The notes under the pieces: generated by a model
Seen by the model: the letters and a program-made list of their open reading frames with translations, nothing else
Told to the model about the DNA's origin: nothing
Database searches by the model: none
Origin: VAZQ01 sp045811525
GTDB taxonomy: Bacteria > Pseudomonadota > Alphaproteobacteria > Rhizobiales > Xanthobacteraceae
Direction: 5' to 3'
Assembly (NCBI GenBank): GCA_045811525.1
Contig: JBJMTV010000036.1
Location: 1 to 64,000 of the forward strand
Length of the DNA stretch: 64,000 bases
Position numbers and translations under genes: made by a program
Shown: one piece after another, positions 8,737 to 16,339 of the stretch
Position numbering within the stretch: position 1 is the stretch's first letter
How the letters are laid out: each line of letters opens with the position of its first letter

Positions 8737-9920
8737 GTGCGCCAGGCAAAGCTTGGTGCGATCCAGCCGGTCCAAGTCCGGTCCAAGTAAGGAGTAGCGT
8801 CCGCTTGGTAGCGAGTGTTGCGTGGTCACTGGCGACAGTGGCTGCGAAGCGTACACAGCGATTGCGTGGGGTGTGGGATTGAGCCACGAAAGGTCATACG
8901 TCGCAGGGGCCGAGAGTTTTTATTCGCTCGAAGGCAATATGTGCGGCACCGTCCGTCAAGGGATGCGAGGTGCTGACGCCCTGCCGGGGTCAAAGGCCAC
9001 ATCACGTGCAAAAGGATCGTATCGGAACCTGGGAGGTCTCGGGTCCGGCCGTCAGTGTTGCGTGCGCGGGACGGCCCGCATCGGGAAGGCGAGGAGCCAT
9101 AGCCGATGATGCACGGACGCGAGAAGTCGGACCCCGCCATAGTAGCGATGAAGCCGGCGAACAAAGCGGTTGACCCTGCTGTGGGGCCATCTGCAGAGGC
9201 GTACGTAGCGGAGCCGGTGGAGCGAAGGGCGGGGACCAAGGGGAATGCGGACCAGCAAAGCACGCGCCGGACGCAGTGTCGGGAAAGCGTGACACAGGCG
9301 CTGGAACGCATACGGAAAGTCGCAAGGGAAAGGAAGCAGGAGAAGTTCACCGCGCTCTTCCACCACATCACCATCGAGCTCCTGGAGGAGGCGTTCTTCG
9401 AGCTACAGGAGAACGCAGCACCGGGAGTCGATCGGCTGACGTGGCGAGACTACGAGGCAGACCTTGAACGAAACCTCACTGATCTGCGACCGGGTCCATC
9501 GGGGAGCATATCGGGCAATGCCGAGCCGGCGGGTCTACATCCCAAAGGCAGATGGTCGGCAGCGCCCGATTGCGGTTGCCGCTGTCGAGGACAAGATCGT
9601 CCAACGGGCAGTGACTGCGTTGCTGAACGCGATCTACGAGGAAGACTTCCTCGGGTTCTCGTACGGGTTCCGGCCAGGGCGCGGCGCGCATGATGCGATG
9701 GATGCGCTCTGTGTTGGAATCCACAGCAAGAAGGTGAGCTGGATACTGGACGCCGACATCCGGTCCTTCTTTGATGAGATCAGCCAGGAAAGGCTGATCC
9801 GTCTTGTGAAGCGCCGGATTGGCGACCCGCGCATCATCCGCCTGATCCAGAAGTGGCTAAAGGCGGGCATCCTAGAAGACGGGCTTGTGACGGTGAGCGA
9901 CAGGGGGACGGGGGAAGGCT
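8737..9920 (+). mobile_element. Group II intron, 3'-truncated (copy B)
   Basis: The element starts GTGCGCC directly after an SBP stop codon, matching the GUGYG 5' end of group II introns. A structured, G-rich 5' region of about 370 bases precedes an intron-encoded reverse transcriptase that begins near 9106. At 9920 the sequence switches abruptly to an IS110-type transposase on the other strand, so RT domains 5-7, maturase domain X, intron domains V/VI and the 3' splice site are missing. The intron cannot splice or move by itself. Confidence 0.85.
9106..9920 (+). pseudogene. ltrA: Group II intron reverse transcriptase/maturase, frameshifted and truncated
   Basis: Reading MMHGREKSDPAIVAMKPANK.., GKFTALFHHITIELLEEAFFELQE-like helices and AAPGVDRLTWRDYEADLERN gives RT domain 0/1. 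After LTDL the frame breaks; a shift restores CDRVHRGAYRAMPSRRVYIP, KADGRQRPIAVAAVEDKIVQ, FLGFSYGFRPGRGAHDAMDA and the domain 3 motif WILDADIRSFFDEI with the first catalytic Asp. Two bases are missing near 9489. The protein stops at SDRGTGEG, just before the expected PQGS and YADD motifs, where an IS110 fragment is joined. Non-functional. Confidence 0.88.
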
Positions 9921-10025
9921 GCGCCGCAGCTGCTTGCGCAGTACCGTCGTGCCGTGCGCATCGACGCCGTGCACCTGAAAAACGTGCTTCGCCAAGTCTA
10001 GCCCAATCGTTGTAATCTCGCCCAT
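9921..10025 (-). pseudogene. IS110-family transposase, N-terminal fragment
   Basis: From ATG 10023-10025 the minus strand reads MGEITTIGLDLAKHVFQVHG then VDAHGTTVLRKQLRR, the N-terminal DEDD-fold start of IS110/IS1111 transposases; the D in IGLDLAK is the first acidic residue. The match ends at 9921, where the intron RT begins on the other strand. Only about 35 residues survive. Confidence 0.85.
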
Positions 10026-10098
10026 GGATGGCCCTCCGTTTGCTGCTGATTCGCATCAGCCAGCAGTTTGGCACTTCGATGCCGCAAGGGGGCCATCC
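10026..10098 (-). other. IS110-element leader with nested inverted repeats (possible guide-RNA region)
   Basis: Upstream of the transposase start lies a 73-base leader bounded by inverted repeats (GGATGGCCCTCC at 10026 and GGGGGCCATCC ending 10098). Inside it is a hairpin, GCTGAT at 10045-10050 with ATCAGC at 10055-10060 around a TCGC loop. IS110-family elements carry a structured non-coding (bridge) RNA in a flank, so this may be its remnant; that role is inference. Confidence 0.4.
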
Positions 10099-10139
10099 AC
10101 CCCATCACTCGCGCCCGGGGGAACCGTCCCACCAGAAAG

Positions 10140-10943
10140 TCAGTCGGCATTTACGCCCTGGATCGTCCAATCGGTCCCGACTGTGGCTACGCTCGCACTG
10201 GAGGCGACCTGTACGCCGTTCATAAACCAGATTGCCACGGTGCCGCTGTTGCTGTCGCGCCAAAGAATGTCGGACTTGCCGTCGCCGTCGAAATCGCCGG
10301 TTTCGACTATGATCCAGTTGGTTGGTACCGCGCCGAACCCGCCAGACTGCGAGACCTGCAATCCGTTCAAAAGCCATATCGCCACCGTGCCAGTGCTGGC
10401 GTCGCGCCAGAGAATGTCGGGACTCCCGTTACCATCGAAATCCCCCGTTCCGACGATCGTCCAATTGCTTGGGACGGTGCCAAGATTCGCAGTCTGAATC
10501 ACCTGCAAGCCGTTCAGCACCCAGATAGCGAGGGTACCAGTGTTGCTGTCGCGCCAAAAAATGCGACCCTGACCATCAGTTCCAACAACCGACCAGTTGC
10601 TCGGCACCGTGCCGATCGCCCCGGACTGTAAGACTTGCAAACCGTTCATCAGCCAGATCGCAACCGTGTTGGTCGTGCTGTCGCGCCAGAGAATGTCACC
10701 CTTGTCGTCGTCGTTGAAATCCGATGTTCCGACGATCGACCAGTTGGTCGGCACCGCACCAAGAGTGCCCGATTGTGAGACCTGCAAGTCATTAAGCAAC
10801 CAGATCGCTACGGTCCCTGTATTGCTATCGCGCCAGAGCCAGTCATATCTTCCGTCGCCGTCGAAGTCGCGTTGGCCGACGATCGACCAGTTGCTCGGAA
10901 CCGTACCGAGGGCGCCTGATTGCAAGACCTGAGAGAGGTTCAT
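10140..10943 (-). CDS. VCBS/FG-GAP repeat protein, 5'-truncated
   Basis: 267 residues made almost entirely of five repeats of about 49 residues, each with W(S/I)IVG, a calcium-loop segment (DFDGDGRYD, DFNDDDKGD, DFDGNGSPD, DFDGDGKSD), a DILWRDSNTGTVAIW core and LLNGLQVSQSG. The third repeat is shorter (44 residues) and has lost the calcium loop. This is the beta-propeller type found in secreted or surface proteins. The frame stays open upstream of ATG 10943 to about 11058 with one more degenerate repeat (EFNCDSKSDIAWRHTGGSTA), then meets an SBP remnant, so the real N-terminus and any signal peptide are lost. Confidence 0.75.
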   Translation of the reverse strand: MNLSQVLQSGALGTVPSNWSIVGQRDFDGDGRYDWLWRDSNTGTVAIWLLNDLQVSQSGTLGAVPTNWSIVGTSDFNDDDKGDILWRDSTTNTVAIWLMNGLQVLQSGAIGTVPSNWSVVGTDGQGRIFWRDSNTGTLAIWVLNGLQVIQTANLGTVPSNWTIVGTGDFDGNGSPDILWRDASTGTVAIWLLNGLQVSQSGGFGAVPTNWIIVETGDFDGDGKSDILWRDSNSGTVAIWFMNGVQVASSASVATVGTDWTIQGVNAD

Positions 10944-11042
10944 CAGCCAGATTGCGGTGCTGCCGCCAGTGTGGCGCCAAGCAATATCACTCTTGCTATC
11001 ACAATTAAATTCGTGAGTAGTACTACGCGTTTGATCAGCACC

Positions 11043-11150
11043 GGCGTGCAGTTTCTTATGTCAGTCGCATCTTGAAGGGCGAGAAGCGGGCGGACCTTCC
11101 AGTTCAAGAGCTCACGAATACGGGCTCGTCGTAAACCTCAGCGGCCAGCG
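11043..11150 (+). pseudogene. SBP C-terminal remnant
   Basis: SYVSRILKGEKRADLPVQEL matches the last 50 residues of the SBP family; a shift of one base then gives YGLVVNLSG. The piece is bounded by the VCBS gene end and an IS630 fragment. Confidence 0.65.
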
Positions 11151-11313
11151 CGCTCAAACGGCCCATTGGAACACCACAACGTTCCTGGCGGCGCTGCGCT
11201 GTGACCGGATCGACGCTCCGTGGTTGCTCGAGGGCCCGATCGACGGCAAGAGCTTCGCGACCTACGTCGAGAAGATTCTCCTGCCTACGTTGCGGCCCGG
11301 CGACATTACCGCA
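11151..11313 (+). pseudogene. IS630-family transposase fragment
   Basis: Reads GQRAQTAHWNTTTFLAALRC, DRIDAPWLLEGPIDGKSFAT, YVEKILLPTLRPGDIT, the central part of IS630 transposases just before the DNLGSHK catalytic motif, which is absent. Both ends are junctions to unrelated sequence. Confidence 0.72.
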
Positions 11314-11318
11314 GCGTC

Positions 11319-11565
11319 GACGGCCGAGCCCGCCAATGGCGGGCGTTTTAACGCACGCCCGGAAATCTCGCGGTTCGAAAGAATGCGTGGTGGTCCCCAG
11401 AGGACTCGAACTGCGTGCCAGGCACGCAGTCATATCGAACCTGTCTCGGAGACCAGGACCAAACTGCTAGGGTCGTAAGACTCGAAACATCGTTGCTTGA
11501 CGCTCATAACGTGCAGGACGCCGTTGGCGCCTGGTTTTGACCATTGCCTCAAGAACCAATTTTTT
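11319..11565. repeat. Direct repeat A with tRNA 3'-end remnant
   Basis: Almost identical to 14889-15134 (constant offset of 3570 bases). It contains a hairpin with T-run (GCCCGCC AAT GGCGGGC then GTTTT, 11328-11349), then, on the minus strand, the 3' end of a tRNA (TTCGAGTCC, acceptor strand, CCA at about 11388), cut and joined to a perfect 19-base palindrome at 11411-11429 (CTGCGTGCC A GGCACGCAG). The tRNA is not complete and would not fold. Confidence 0.8.
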
Positions 11566-12237
11566 TGAACTAGGGCCTCAACTGGCATTCTCCCGGGCGT
11601 CGCATCGCTCAAACTGAACCCAAGCACGCCAGAATTTTTCGCATCCGGCGCGGCGCCGTTCGCGCTGCGCGCCATCCTCTCGTTGGTGCTGATGGGAATG
11701 TACGGCCGTCAGATAGACAAAGGCAGAGACCGCATGACGTAATACCGCATTCCTATCGCGCGCGATGCTCGTGCAGCAGTAACGCGGATCTACCCATCGG
11801 GCTCCTAGCTCTTCACCGCGAACGGGCGGGTAAATCCAACAGGGCTTCAACCTGCTCAGCTTCGCAACTCCGTGATCCACTCGCAGTGCTCAAGGTAGAA
11901 CTCATAGACCGATGGTCAGGTTGTACCCCGAGACCCCGCAGTGCAGCCGCCTGAGCGAGCGCCTCCCAGGTGAGGCGCGCCAGCCGTTCTCGTGGTCAGT
12001 GGCTCGCCCGAACTGATCCACCTTGTGAACGGCAGACGGAATAGGGGTGGTGCGTCTCTATGGGACTAAGGGCCGCGCACTAATAATCACTACGCCGCGT
12101 CCGCGTTCGGGCAGCCGCGACGGTTGAGCCCACATTGCCAAATGACCGAGTCCTGACCCCGAGCGGACTATGGGACGGGTCATTCTGCTGTGCTGCACAA
12201 GACCGAGTGATCTGGTAGTATGTTCCTCGCAACGGGG
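11566..12237. other. Non-coding or unrecognised mosaic DNA
   Basis: No frame on either strand shows a family pattern I recognise. The stretch joins repeat A to an SBP leader remnant and is probably scrambled sequence. Confidence 0.4.
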
Positions 12238-12288
12238 AATGGCCTTGAAGCGGCGTGATTTCGTTACGCTCATCGGCGCGGCGACTGG
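12238..12288 (+). pseudogene. SBP signal-peptide remnant
   Basis: MALKRRDFVTLIGAATGC is the leader of an SBP-type gene; after about 17 codons the sequence becomes a serine recombinase in another frame. Confidence 0.5.
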
Positions 12289-12573
12289 ATGCTGGTTCGA
12301 TCCAAGTATGACGATGGTGGTTTTTCCGGCGGTGATACCGACCGTCCGGCACTGCAGCAACTGCTGGAGGACGTTCGTAGCAGCAAGATCGATGTCATTG
12401 TCGTCTATAAGGTGGACCGCCTGACCCGCTCTTTGGCGGACTTCGCCAAACTGGTCGAACTGTTCGATCAACACAGCGTCTCCTTCGTCTCGGTGACCCA
12501 GCAGTTCAACACCACCACCTCGATGGGGCGGCTAACTCTCAATGTCCTTCTCTCCTTTGCGCAGTTCGAACGT
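12286..12573 (+). pseudogene. Serine site-specific recombinase (resolvase domain) fragment
   Basis: Reads YDDGGFSGGDTDRPALQQLL, KIDVIVVYKVDRLTRSLADF, SVSFVSVTQQFNTTTSMGRL, TLNVLLSFAQFER: the C-terminal half of the resolvase catalytic domain of large serine recombinases. The N-terminal part with the catalytic Ser and everything after FAQFER (recombinase and zinc-ribbon domains) are missing. It is joined upstream to an SBP leader and downstream, after about 50 bases, to a segmental duplication. Confidence 0.85.
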
Positions 12574-13510
12574 TTGCGAGGGTGCTGCCCATTTTTCGCG
12601 GCGCGTCACTGCTCGCGTCCATTTCGCGGCTGAAGAACGCGCCGATCCGTTGCACCGCGCGGCGCGACTCCGGCACGAAGCGTGCGAACAGAGGCCAGAC
12701 ATGCGGCATGCGCCGCGCGATCTCGAGCTCCACCCGAGAGCCCGCCTCCCGCAGCCGCTGAGCCATGCGCACGGCGTCGTCGAGCAGGATTTCGTCACTG
12801 CCGACCAGGATCAAGCTGGGCGGCAGACCGCGGAGATCGCCAAAGAGCGGCGAGAGATAGGGGTGACGCGGATCGCTCGCTGCTACATAGTTGCGGGCCA
12901 ATGTGAGCGCCTGCTCCGCCTTCAACATCGGCTCAGCAGCAGCGTTGCGCGTGAAGGACGAGCCGGAAAGCGTGAGGTCGGTCCAGGGCGAGAGCGTCAC
13001 CGCCGCTGCCGGCAATGCTGTGGCCTCCTCGCGCAGCCGCAGCAACGTGGCAAAGAGAAGCCCGCCGCCCGCGGAATCGCCCATGATGCCGAGGCGGGAC
13101 GGCAGCGTGCCGATGCTGAGCAACCAGCGGTAAGCAGCAACTGCATCATCGAGCGCAGCCGGAAACGGATGCTCGGGGGCGAGACGATAGTCGATGCACA
13201 GGACGCGTGCGCGCGCCGCTGACGCAATGCGCCACGTGAAGTCGCGATAGAGCGAGGGTGAGCCGAAGTTATACGCTCCGCCATGCAGATGGAGGATCAT
13301 GCGGTCACTGCGCGATTGCGGCGTCCACACTTCCACTGCGCCGACCCCGCCCGCATCCACTCGTCGGGTCTGCGTGCCGCGCGGCGGATTGGCAATCATG
13401 GAGTTTGTGCGTGCGACGCGCACCCGCAGCGCGGGGATGTCCGGCTCGTCTGGTGCCCTGCGCTTCAACCAGCGCAGCGCCAGACGCAGCAGCTCGGACG
13501 GCACGCTCAT
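12539..13510 (-). CDS. Alpha/beta hydrolase (HSL-like esterase), duplicate copy with altered C-terminus
   Basis: 323 residues. Motifs of the hormone-sensitive-lipase family: HLHGGAYN oxyanion region, nucleophile Ser in GDSAGGG, DEILLDD near the acid, and PHVWPLF carrying the catalytic His. It is a near-identical copy of the gene at 34788-35714 up to FFSRE; after that the frame reads MDASSDAPRKMGSTLANVRT.. from antisense recombinase sequence, giving a foreign tail of about 25 residues. Its ATG overlaps the upstream stop by 4 bases as in the parent copy. Probably soluble; substrate unknown. Confidence 0.8.
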   Translation of the reverse strand: MSVPSELLRLALRWLKRRAPDEPDIPALRVRVARTNSMIANPPRGTQTRRVDAGGVGAVEVWTPQSRSDRMILHLHGGAYNFGSPSLYRDFTWRIASAARARVLCIDYRLAPEHPFPAALDDAVAAYRWLLSIGTLPSRLGIMGDSAGGGLLFATLLRLREEATALPAAAVTLSPWTDLTLSGSSFTRNAAAEPMLKAEQALTLARNYVAASDPRHPYLSPLFGDLRGLPPSLILVGSDEILLDDAVRMAQRLREAGSRVELEIARRMPHVWPLFARFVPESRRAVQRIGAFFSREMDASSDAPRKMGSTLANVRTAQRREGH

Positions 13511-14087
13511 GATGCCGCCGCGCGCAGGAGGCGCTCGTCCCGCTTGTTGCTTTGCAGCGTAACCTGGATCGCCTCACGCAAGGTCGCGTGCTCGCGCTTC
13601 TCCCATCGCTCGATGTGGATGTCGGCCAACACGCGCGCCGGCTTGGCGAAGACGACGACGCGGTCGCCGACACCGATCGCTTCCTCGAGCTGATGCGTGA
13701 TCAGCACGGCGGTGCTGCCGCATTCGCGCGCGAGCGCCAGGAACGTCTCGCGCAGCTCCGCCGCGGTGACCTCGTCGAGGTGGCCGAATGCCTCGTCGGC
13801 CAGCAGAATGGTCGGCTGTAGCACGAAGGCGCGCGCGATTGCCACGCGCTGGCGCATGCCACCGGACAACTCGCGCGGATAGGCATGGGCAAAGCTCTGG
13901 AGCCCGAGCCGCGTGAGCCAGGACATCGAGCGCTGCCGACGCTTCGCCTCAGGCACCCCGGTGATCTCCAGCGGCAGTTGCACATTGTCGAGCGCCGAGC
14001 GCCACGGAAGCAGCCGATCCTGCTGGAACACGGTAGCGATCTGCCCGCGAAAATCGTCGAAGTCACCATAAGGCGTCTTGCTGCCGA
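12623..14087. repeat. Segmental duplication, copy 1
   Basis: 1465 bases matching 34827-36291 at a constant offset of 22204, so there is no net insertion or deletion. Divergence is scattered substitutions. It contains most of the esterase gene and the last three quarters of the ABC ATPase gene. Both edges are abrupt junctions to recombinase and SBP remnants, which makes this the derived copy. Confidence 0.85.
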
Positions 14088-14331
14088 CGGCGAGCGTCAC
14101 GATCTGGCTACGCCGGCTGCCGAAAAATGGATCGGCTGCGATCACAAGCGCACCCGCCGCCGCTTGTGCAACCCCTCCAAACGCAGTGCGAAAGTCACTT
14201 TCGGCGGCAGCGTGGAGTACGAGAATATCGGCCCCCATCTTGCGGGCGGCCGCCTCGATCTCTTTCCTCTCAGGCTCAGCGTTCGGGCCATTGCATTGTC
14301 GCTTGGGGCCGCCCGAGTGCCGAGTCGTCAT
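13507..14331 (-). CDS. Chimeric ORF: SBP fragment fused in frame to an ABC ATPase lacking Walker A
   Basis: 274 residues. Residues about 18-82 are an SBP piece (EIEAAARKMGADILVLHAAA, GALVIAADPFFGSRRSQIV). From residue 83 (GSKTPYGDFDDF) the sequence equals the nitrate/taurine-type ATPase at 35711-36511: Q-loop VFQQDRLLPW, signature LSGGMRQR, Walker B ILLADEAF, H-loop LITHQ. The Walker A segment present in the parent (GQTGCGKST) is missing, so ATP binding should fail. The junction at 14087 is the edge of the segmental duplication. Most likely a dead chimera that happens to remain open. Confidence 0.75.
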   Translation of the reverse strand: MTTRHSGGPKRQCNGPNAEPERKEIEAAARKMGADILVLHAAAESDFRTAFGGVAQAAAGALVIAADPFFGSRRSQIVTLAVGSKTPYGDFDDFRGQIATVFQQDRLLPWRSALDNVQLPLEITGVPEAKRRQRSMSWLTRLGLQSFAHAYPRELSGGMRQRVAIARAFVLQPTILLADEAFGHLDEVTAAELRETFLALARECGSTAVLITHQLEEAIGVGDRVVVFAKPARVLADIHIERWEKREHATLREAIQVTLQSNKRDERLLRAAAS

Positions 14332-14735
14332 GGCTGCGCAGCGCGGGTGACGTCCAGATTTCCCGGGGTTGCCATACCTTGAGGAACAAGACCAGGGAAG
14401 CCCATGGAGATCAGCGACGCGCCGATGTCGACGATCTACGGGTTTTGTAGTTCGAGATCAGAAATTGCGGAATCGCGAAGCTCGCCCCAGTCACCAGGAT
14501 CGCTGGCCAGACTTGCATCATTCCGCGCCGGCCAGCGAACACCCAGATGAGCCAGAACGGCACGATCAAGGAGAAGAATGGCAATTGCCGGCCAACCATT
14601 GCACCCAGCGCAAAGGGATCCAGTCCGGTGACGCTGGCGAGACCGGCGATCGGCGTGCCCAAAGCGCCATAGGCGACCGGTGCCGTATTGGCGATAAGCG
14701 ACAATCCCGAGGCCCCGAGGGCGACGTTGGGTTGA
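14278..14735 (-). pseudogene. lldP: L-lactate permease C-terminal remnant, frameshifted
   Basis: On the minus strand NVALGASG, SLIANTAPVAYGALGTPIAG, LASVTGLDPFALGAMVGRQL, PFFSLIVPFWLIWVFAGRRG, ILVTGASFAIPQFLISNY match the central and late membrane segments of the LldP family. After NY the frame shifts (VDIGASLISMG) and shifts again (LVLFLKVWQPREIWTSPALR) before a stop near 14278. The N-terminal half is absent. Same-strand sequence continues directly into the SBP/ATPase chimera. Confidence 0.75.
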
Positions 14736-14765
14736 CGAACTCATGTGAGCGCGCCGCAGCTACCA

Positions 14766-15134
14766 CATTCGAACCGAGTCTCCGCGTGAGGCAGTGTCCA
14801 TTTCCGGGAAACGGCATTTCAACGCCAGAGACAACTCGGCCAAATTCCCCTTCAAGCCGGAATTTGTCTCTGCTGAGACGGCAACGCGGACGGCAGAGCC
14901 CGCCAGTGGCGGGCCTTTTAAGGGACGCCGGGAAATCTCGCGGTTCGACAGAATGCGTGGTGGTCCCCAGAGGACTCGAACTGCGTGCCAGGCACGCAGT
15001 CATATCGAACCTGTCTCGGAGACCAGGACCAAACTGCTAGGCTCGTAAGACTCGAAACATCGTTGCTTGACGCTCATAACGTGCAGGACGCCGTTGGCGC
15101 CTGGTTTTGACCATTGCCTCAAGAACCAATTTTT
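14766..15134. repeat. Repeat B: direct repeat of A plus a longer block shared with the tRNA flank
   Basis: 14889-15134 repeats 11319-11565 (tRNA 3'-end remnant, 19-base palindrome at 14981-14999, hairpin at 14898-14919). 14766-14963 also matches 21123-21320, the sequence flanking the intact tRNA, so B links both repeat families. Short frames inside (for example 14794-15048) are repeat shadows. Confidence 0.8.
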
Positions 15135-15577
15135 GGAGCCGGGACATGACCGGCCTGCAGCCATGCAAATAAGGGACATACTCCACTTGCGGCAAAGCAT
15201 CGTTTCTCCAGCATGCCTTAGTTTTTCTCATGACGTACAGGCGGCTTGCGCGCGCGCGATCGTGCGCCGAGCATCGCGGTGCCAGCATTCGTGAGCACGG
15301 CAGGTTCGCCCAACATCTCGGTGTCCACTGAGCATTTGGCCTCAACGACGGCGGCCCCTACGGACGGAGGCATCGGCGATCCTCGCCTAGATCGACCTCA
15401 TCGGTGTGCAATGTGCGCCGGCTGAAGGTCGTGCCGACGGAAGCGGACGCGCACACGCCGGCGCTCGATCGGAAAAGAAGCAGAGTTTACCCGTTCTTGC
15501 CTCAGTCAGTGCGTGCGACGGTGTTTGTCGACAAGGCGTATACTCCCTTTCGCGTCTTCCAACCAAAGGAGCACCTC
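15135..15577. other. Intergenic upstream of the ChrB-like gene
   Basis: No recognisable gene. An open frame runs from 15404 into the ChrB-like gene but residues before its ribosome site look non-native. Confidence 0.4.
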
Positions 15578-16339
15578 ATGAAGTGGATCACTCGCGAATA
15601 TGTTAAAGTGGACCGCGTGGCTTGTCCTTGGCTGATCAAGAAATTCGTGGACGAGAATGCGGAATTCTTCTTCGTGCCTCCTGCCAAAGTGATGGACGAG
15701 GCCAAACGTCTCGGCGCCACACCGTATGATGTGAAGGATGTAGAGCTAGGCCATCACGGCAAGGAGTGTTCGTTCGAGGCGATCTTGAAAAAATACAAGC
15801 TCACCGACGATCCAGCGCTCGTGCTGCTCGGAAGAATAGTGAATGGGGCCGACACCGACAACACCCTGCATCATCAGCCCGAAGGTCCCGGACTGAATGC
15901 CATCGCCGAAGGTTTTCGGCATCTCGGGCTCCAGGATGATCACGCAGTGAATGCAGCCGAGTGGATTGTCTACGATGCACTCTACGCGTACTGCCAAAAA
16001 ATGGTCCGTGATGGGAAGCCTAAGGGCGCGTTTGCACAAAGGGCGTTAGATGCGCGCGGAGCGGCACACGCGGGTGCTCCCCAGTTCGATAATGCGAGTG
16101 TATGGTCTGGCAATGCGACTCTCGACTTTGTCGACCGTGTTCAGGAACCGTTTACCCAGACTTGTGTCGGCAACGAAGCTGTCCTGCTGAGTCTCGTCAC
16201 ACCTATCGTGTGTGGTAATAAGGCCCTGCCGACCACGACGCGGAGCCATAAGGGGTTCGCTCGCGATCAATCCGGTGGAGGGATAAATCTAGCCCGCAGT
16301 CTTTTGCGTAAGCGGCGTCTGTTCCCGCTGCCAGTCTGA
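15578..16339 (+). CDS. ChrB C-terminal-domain protein (chromate resistance family) with aberrant tail
   Basis: Start ATG 15578 follows AAAGGAG; an upstream start at 15404 would add 58 low-quality residues. Residues 1 to about 150 (MKWITREYVKVDRVACPWLI, FFVPPAKVMDEAKRLGATP, VELGHHGKECSFEAILKKY, IVNGADTDNTL) are the ChrB C-terminal domain (PF09828). Stand-alone members end soon after GKPKGAF; here the frame runs on for about 100 residues of unrelated composition and overlaps the 3' end of convergent cysA by 73 bases, suggesting loss of the original stop. Family members occur in chromate resistance loci; the function of stand-alone forms is unclear. Confidence 0.75.
   Translation: MKWITREYVKVDRVACPWLIKKFVDENAEFFFVPPAKVMDEAKRLGATPYDVKDVELGHHGKECSFEAILKKYKLTDDPALVLLGRIVNGADTDNTLHHQPEGPGLNAIAEGFRHLGLQDDHAVNAAEWIVYDALYAYCQKMVRDGKPKGAFAQRALDARGAAHAGAPQFDNASVWSGNATLDFVDRVQEPFTQTCVGNEAVLLSLVTPIVCGNKALPTTTRSHKGFARDQSGGGINLARSLLRKRRLFPLPV

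Noticed and set aside
11380..11450. tRNA gene on the minus strand
   Set aside because: Only the acceptor 3' strand and part of the T-arm exist; the rest is a palindrome and no anticodon arm forms. Same at 14953-15020.
1..15134. A new defence system in the accessory region
   Set aside because: All recognisable parts are known mobile-element pieces, binding proteins or metabolic remnants; no nuclease/helicase/ATPase set or toxin-antitoxin pair is seen.
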